Shown here in pieces: positions 13,513-16,655 of a stretch of DNA of 16,655 nt. Made by a program: the position numbers and the translations under genes. The notes under the pieces were generated by a model. It was not told where the DNA came from and did not search any database. It saw nothing but the letters and a program-made list of their open reading frames with translations. This stretch comes from Planctomycetota bacterium (GTDB taxonomy: Bacteria; Planctomycetota; Phycisphaerae; Sedimentisphaerales; Anaerobacaceae). How positions within the stretch are numbered: position 1 is the first letter of the stretch; each line of letters opens with the position of its first letter. The stretch is taken from NCBI GenBank assembly GCA_013202635.1, contig JABMRO010000626.1, positions 1 through 16,655 of the forward strand. Direction: 5' to 3'.

Positions 13513-14751
13513 CTATTTATCATCAAGGATTTCAAGGCACTTGAACTTTTTACCTTCCATAAATTCAAGCGAAGCGCCTCCGCCGGTGGAAATATGGCTC
13601 ACTCTATTTTCCAGACCGAGTTTTTTCACTGCCGCCGCGCTGTCGCCTCCTCCGATTATACTGCGCGCACCCTTGTCTGTGGCCTCGGCAACCGCCAGGG
13701 ATATGGCTTTAGTTCCCCTGTCGAAGGGTGGTATTTCAAATACACCCATCGGCCCGTTCCAGACGATGGTTTTGGCATCGGCAATTTTCCTTGAAAACGA
13801 CTTGATGGCAATCGGCCCTATGTCCACGGCCAGATAGCCCGGGTCAATGTCACCGACGGCGGTTCGGTGTGGCGCACCGGCCTTGAGCTTACGTACTACA
13901 TCGTGATCCGCTGGCAAGATTACTTCACAGTCCGCCTCGGCGGCCTGGTAAAGCAGTTTTTGGCCTTTGTCAATGAAGTCGTTCTCGCAGAGGCTTTTGC
14001 CGATGCTCTTGCCCCTGCCTTTGAGGAAGGTATATGCCATAGCCCCGCCAATAATAATGCGATCGACCTTGTCTATCAGGTTTTCGATGACACCTATCTT
14101 GTCTGAAACCTTGGCTCCGCCCAATATCGCGACGAAGGGCCTTTCGGGGTTACTAAGTGTTTCGCCCAGGAATTGTAATTCTTTTTCGATGAGGAAACCG
14201 ATGACTCGCGGCTTGCCTTCCATCAGAACGGGCACTGTGTACATCGAAGCGTTATCCCTGTGTGTGGTTCCGAAGGCATCATCGACATAGACATCCGCCA
14301 AATCGGCAAGCTGCCTGGCGAAATCGTCTTTGGCCTGGCGCAGTTGCGCGTCTTCTTTTGCCGCTTTATCTTTTATCGTTTCTTCTTTGTGGAAGCGCAG
14401 GTTCTCGAGCAGCATACAGTCGCCGTCGGTCAGCGCGCCGGCCTGTGCCTTTGTCTCGGGTCCGATGCAGTCTTCAGTAAATATAACTTCCTGCTGCAAG
14501 AGTTCCGAGAGTCTTTTGGCCACAGGCGCCAGAGACAATTTTTCATCTCTTTGCCCCCTGGGTCTGCCGAGGTGGCTCATAAGGATCAGCGCACCGCCGC
14601 CGTCCAGGATTTTCTTTATTGTAGGCAGTGCCTTTACGATTCGGTCATCGCTGGTAATATTGCAGTCCTCATCCAGCGGAACATTAAAATCGCACCGCAT
14701 CAGGACCTTTTTGCCCTTGACATCGATATCAGCAACAGTTTTCTTAGCCAT
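13513..14751 (-). CDS. pgk: phosphoglycerate kinase
   Basis: Glycolytic kinase forming ATP from 1,3-bisphosphoglycerate. From ATG 14749-14751 it is 412 residues starting MAKKTVADIDVKGKKVLMRC. Visible blocks are RCDFNVPL (19-26), SHLGRPRG (about 59-66), the DDAFGTTHRD segment, GGAKVSDKIGVIENL, the WNGPMGVFE nucleotide region and GGGDSAAAV. An in-frame ATG five codons earlier (14766) is an alternative; I chose the inner one because it gives the usual family N-terminus and has an AGG 8 nt upstream. It lies between gap and rpe, the former catalysing the preceding glycolytic step. Confidence 0.96.
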   Translation of the reverse strand: MAKKTVADIDVKGKKVLMRCDFNVPLDEDCNITSDDRIVKALPTIKKILDGGGALILMSHLGRPRGQRDEKLSLAPVAKRLSELLQQEVIFTEDCIGPETKAQAGALTDGDCMLLENLRFHKEETIKDKAAKEDAQLRQAKDDFARQLADLADVYVDDAFGTTHRDNASMYTVPVLMEGKPRVIGFLIEKELQFLGETLSNPERPFVAILGGAKVSDKIGVIENLIDKVDRIIIGGAMAYTFLKGRGKSIGKSLCENDFIDKGQKLLYQAAEADCEVILPADHDVVRKLKAGAPHRTAVGDIDPGYLAVDIGPIAIKSFSRKIADAKTIVWNGPMGVFEIPPFDRGTKAISLAVAEATDKGARSIIGGGDSAAAVKKLGLENRVSHISTGGGASLEFMEGKKFKCLEILDDK

Positions 14752-14803
14752 TTCCTTTACCTGCATTTTATGTCATTCCCATACAAGCGGTTATCCAAAT
14801 TCA

Positions 14804-14824
14804 GCTCCGCGTCTTATGCGGAGT
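14804..14824. repeat. hairpin in the gap-pgk spacer
   Basis: CTCCGC-GTCTTAT-GCGGAG (14805-14823) can pair over 6 bp with a 7-nt loop, plus one wobble pair. No T-run follows on the minus strand. It could attenuate or protect the mRNA between gap and pgk, as processing sites in this spacer often do. Confidence 0.4.
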
Positions 14825-14889
14825 TATCGATTCGTAATCAAAAGTTTCCTGTTTGCCACCAAAGGAACACTTACGGCGAATTCAATGTT

Positions 14890-15903
14890 CTACATCTTTG
14901 CCATTTTTTCCATAATATCGACGCTGCGGTTTGAGTAACCCCACTCGTTGTCGTACCAGCTAACGACCTTAACTGTCCTGCCGATGACCATGGTGCACAG
15001 AGAATCGAAGATGCTCGAAGCCGGGTCGTTAACGATGTCGCTGCTGACTATGGGCTCGTCACAATAAACCAGTATGCCTTTCATCGGGCCTTCTGCTGAG
15101 GCTTTCATTGCGGCGTTTACACTATCGACGGTAACGTCTTTTTTGACGTTAACCACAAGGTCAACGATACTTCCGACAGGAATAGGCACTCTGACAGCCA
15201 TTCCGTCGAGTTTGCCTTCCAGTGCTGGAACCACTTTTCCGATGGCTTTTGCGGCGCCTGTGCTTGTTGGAATCATGTTTGCGGCCGCGGCACGAGCACG
15301 ACGCAGGTCGGAATGTATCATATCAGCCACATTCTGGTCGTTTGTATAAGCGTGAATGGTAGTCATAACCCCCTGCTCGATACCAAATGTATCATTGAGG
15401 GTCTTGGCCAGAGGTGCAAGGCAGTTGGTCGTACAGCTTGCGTTCGATACACACTTAACATCACTGGTTAGCTGGTCGTCGTTGACGCCCAGGACGATAG
15501 TTGCATCGATATTATCCTTAGCCGGGACGCTTAGCAGCACCTTTTCGGCTCCGGCCTTGATATGGTCGGCGTAACCGCCCTTGGGCGATTCGGCTAAGCG
15601 GAAGATGCCAGTCGATTCCAGAACAATCTTTACCCCCATATCCTTCCAGGGCAGCTCGGCGGGATTCCTGACGGCCAAAACCTTGACGGATTTGCCGTTA
15701 ATTATTAATTCGCCGTCCCCAGCTTTGACTGTGCCGTTCCATTTGCCCATTACGGTATCATATTTGAACAGATGCGCAAGGCTCTTGGCGTCCGAGAGGT
15801 CATTGATAGCGACCAATTCCAAATCGCCCTGTCTTTGGAAAATAATTCTTGCTACGGCCCTGCCGATCCGGCCGAACCCGTTAATTGCCACCTTTGTTGA
15901 CAT
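14890..15903 (-). CDS. gap: glyceraldehyde-3-phosphate dehydrogenase, type I
   Basis: Oxidises glyceraldehyde 3-phosphate with phosphate to 1,3-bisphosphoglycerate. From ATG 15901-15903 it is 337 residues. The Rossmann start is INGFGRIGR (7-15); the acidic residue in INDL (33-36) favours NAD. Catalytic C157 lies in SNASCTTNC and H184 in TTIHAYTND. RRARAAAANMIPTSTGAAKA and the C-terminal WYDNEWGYSNR are type I signatures. The frame is open 21 codons further upstream (to 15966), but AAGGAG sits 8 nt before the ATG at 15903, so the shorter start is right. First gene of the gap-pgk-rpe-accD run, with a promoter about 85-115 nt upstream. Confidence 0.97.
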   Translation of the reverse strand: MSTKVAINGFGRIGRAVARIIFQRQGDLELVAINDLSDAKSLAHLFKYDTVMGKWNGTVKAGDGELIINGKSVKVLAVRNPAELPWKDMGVKIVLESTGIFRLAESPKGGYADHIKAGAEKVLLSVPAKDNIDATIVLGVNDDQLTSDVKCVSNASCTTNCLAPLAKTLNDTFGIEQGVMTTIHAYTNDQNVADMIHSDLRRARAAAANMIPTSTGAAKAIGKVVPALEGKLDGMAVRVPIPVGSIVDLVVNVKKDVTVDSVNAAMKASAEGPMKGILVYCDEPIVSSDIVNDPASSIFDSLCTMVIGRTVKVVSWYDNEWGYSNRSVDIMEKMAKM

Positions 15904-15911
15904 TTCAAAAT

Positions 15912-15917
15912 CTCCTT
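15912..15917 (-). promoter_or_regulatory. ribosome binding site fixing the gap start
   Basis: AAGGAG on the minus strand ends 8 nt before the ATG at 15901-15903 and argues against initiation at the upstream in-frame ATG (15966), which would place the SD inside the coding region. Confidence 0.75.
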
Positions 15918-15991
15918 CTAAATATTCTAAATAAGGTTTTTCCTGATTTAATTCCCCACCAATCACGACTTTGGGGATAAACGAGAGAGTT

Positions 15992-16020
15992 ACTCTATGC
16001 CTTTAGCTTCCCATTGTCAA
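15992..16020 (-). promoter_or_regulatory. sigma70-type promoter of gap and the genes after it
   Basis: On the minus strand a perfect -35 TTGACA (16015-16020), a 17-nt spacer, and -10 TAGAGT (15992-15997). The predicted start near 15985 gives an ~80-nt leader ending in the gap SD. An 11-bp palindrome AGAGTTACTCT (15986-15996) overlaps the -10 and start site and could be an operator. Confidence 0.68.
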
Positions 16021-16208
16021 GAATTTATTGCCAACAATTAAAGGGTGCCTCTAAAAAATTGCTTTTGTTACGAGAACGTGCGAAATTTTCCACGGTGTTG
16101 GCGGAAGGTCAAAATCGCCTCAGGCATACCCAAAACTACGTCAAGGACGCAGAAATCCCCAATAATTCACCCCTTAGGGGTCAATCGAAAAGCCATCCCC
16201 CAACGTAG

Positions 16209-16228
16209 GGGCGGTTCGCGAACCGCCC
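16209..16228. repeat. 20-bp perfect palindrome (REP-like)
   Basis: GGGCGGTTCGCGAACCGCCC reads the same on both strands and is preceded by GTAGG. GC-rich palindromes of this shape occur as dispersed REP-like elements in many environmental bacterial genomes; that parallel is from general knowledge. Confidence 0.75.
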
Positions 16229-16236
16229 TCATCTTG

Positions 16237-16254
16237 AAATGCTCCAGCCAAATT
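16237..16254. repeat. 18-bp exact direct repeat, copy 1
   Basis: AAATGCTCCAGCCAAATT is identical to copy 2 at 16392-16409, 155 bp away. Weaker similarity continues for about 12 nt to the right in both copies (ending AAAG). Confidence 0.8.
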
Positions 16255-16391
16255 GACGCATCAAAGAACCTTCGTATGAAAACAAGGGGCAGCGGCAATC
16301 TCAACCCTAACTCAAAACTCAACACTAAAAACTCAAAACTAAATTACGGACGGCCACTCCGACTGGATCCAGGCCGAAAAAGTAACAGAAC

Positions 16392-16409
16392 AAATGCTCC
16401 AGCCAAATT
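16392..16409. repeat. 18-bp exact direct repeat, copy 2
   Basis: Identical to 16237-16254 in the same orientation. The two copies bracket a segment containing the AT-rich CTCAAAACT tract. Confidence 0.8.
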
Positions 16410-16535
16410 AACAGCTTAAAGGGCCAGGAAGCGGTTTCAAAACTGCCTTTTGGTATCCCGAGCGAAGCGGGGCAATCTCAAATAATCATTAATCATTTAA
16501 AAGATTCCCACCAAAGCCTTGGATAGTCCTGAGTC

Positions 16536-16655
16536 TCAATAGTCACGTACAATTACCCCATCTTCGCTTACTAAATACCGGTCTACTCCTGTAACCTTTA
16601 GATTGTACACCTTGCCGACAAAAGGCGCGGCTCTTGTTGCAACGCTTTTGATACC
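16536..16655 (-). CDS. C-terminal end of a possible Hint-domain protein, cut by the window edge
   Basis: The last 39 codons of a minus-strand frame enter at the right edge and end with TGA at 16536-16538. The sequence includes GKVYNLKVTGVDRYLVSEDG followed by VIVRDY. The VYNL-V-x-YLV-x-DGV-V pattern closely resembles the final strands of Hint (hedgehog/intein) domains, as in pretoxin-HINT proteins that usually end in VHN before a toxin. Here the protein ends at VRDY, so any toxin domain downstream is missing, or the Hint domain is terminal. Only the end is visible, so size, secretion and N-terminal domains are unknown. Confidence 0.55.
   Translation of the reverse strand, partial: GIKSVATRAAPFVGKVYNLKVTGVDRYLVSEDGVIVRDY

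Larger units (their letters stand above)
15904..16535. other. 632-nt gene-free, repeat-rich spacer
   Basis: From left to right this stretch holds the gap SD, leader and promoter (to 16020), a block around 16038-16150 that resembles a dispersed intergenic repeat, the ACCCCT-T-AGGGGT hairpin (16169-16181), a 20-bp perfect palindrome (16209-16228), an 18-bp exact direct repeat (16237 and 16392), a CTCAAAACT-type AT-rich tract (about 16300-16345), and a TCCCGAGCGAAGCGGGG hairpin-like unit near 16457-16473. I see no convincing gene, tRNA or complete mobile element. Confidence 0.65.

Noticed and set aside
14804..14824. Intrinsic terminator between gap and pgk
   Set aside because: The stem is short and no T-run follows on the minus strand, so it is listed only as a hairpin.
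14260..14938. Plus-strand open frames over 200 codons
   Set aside because: Shadows of pgk on the opposite strand; no start signals or family resemblance.
16068..16127. 19-aa minus-strand frame MPEAILTFRQHRGKFRTFS
   Set aside because: Too short, no SD, and lies in a segment that looks like a non-coding repeat.
16237..16409. CRISPR array or att sites
   Set aside because: Only two 18-bp copies, 155 bp apart, with no further repeats, cas genes or integrase in the window.

Overview
The window is a densely packed bacterial chromosomal segment of moderate GC with AT-rich spacers. Almost every recognisable gene lies on the minus strand. Protein flavour, gene mix, hairpin-rich intergenic repeats and frequent absence of Shine-Dalgarno (SD) sequences suggest an uncultured planctomycete, perhaps of the Phycisphaerae. 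That placement is an inference from general resemblance and no marker gene in the window fixes it.

Layout, left to right. (a) 1-773: AT-rich left edge with the start of an unidentified minus-strand CDS (1-86) and a one-base-frameshifted MNT nucleotidyltransferase gene (277-533) that still has a TTGACA/TATAAT promoter. (b) 774-7666: a minus-strand gene train read as hisC, hisB, ispF, cysS, ruvC, ruvA, ruvB and an unassigned zinc-ribbon protein. It has two 4-bp start/stop overlaps (hisB/ispF and cysS/ruvC) and mostly short gaps. It joins histidine synthesis, isoprenoid synthesis, Cys-tRNA charging and Holliday-junction processing. (c) 7690-9510: a plus-strand islet with its own promoter. It holds an MNT antitoxin/HEPN toxin pair (11-nt overlap) and a cysteine-rich protein resembling nucleotide-modification-associated (Nmad2-like) proteins. 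Two imperfect ~54-bp direct repeats bracket the toxin-antitoxin pair, and the left copy contains the putative hisC promoter. (d) 9511-15903: a second minus-strand train, gap, pgk, rpe, accD, rhaT-like transporter and a uroporphyrinogen-decarboxylase-family enzyme. It starts from a TTGACA-N17-TAGAGT promoter at 15992-16020 and is built around central carbon metabolism and malonyl-CoA supply. (e) 15904-16655: a repeat-rich spacer (20-bp perfect palindrome, 18-bp exact direct repeat, AT-rich tracts), then the last 39 codons of a minus-strand protein whose end looks like a Hint-domain C-terminus.

Most of the window is housekeeping. The parts worth attention are the plus-strand islet at 7.7-9.5 kb, the unassigned gene after ruvB, the frameshifted MNT gene, and the possible Hint (polymorphic toxin or intein-like) gene running off the right edge. 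I found no CRISPR array, tRNA, rRNA or intact insertion sequence.
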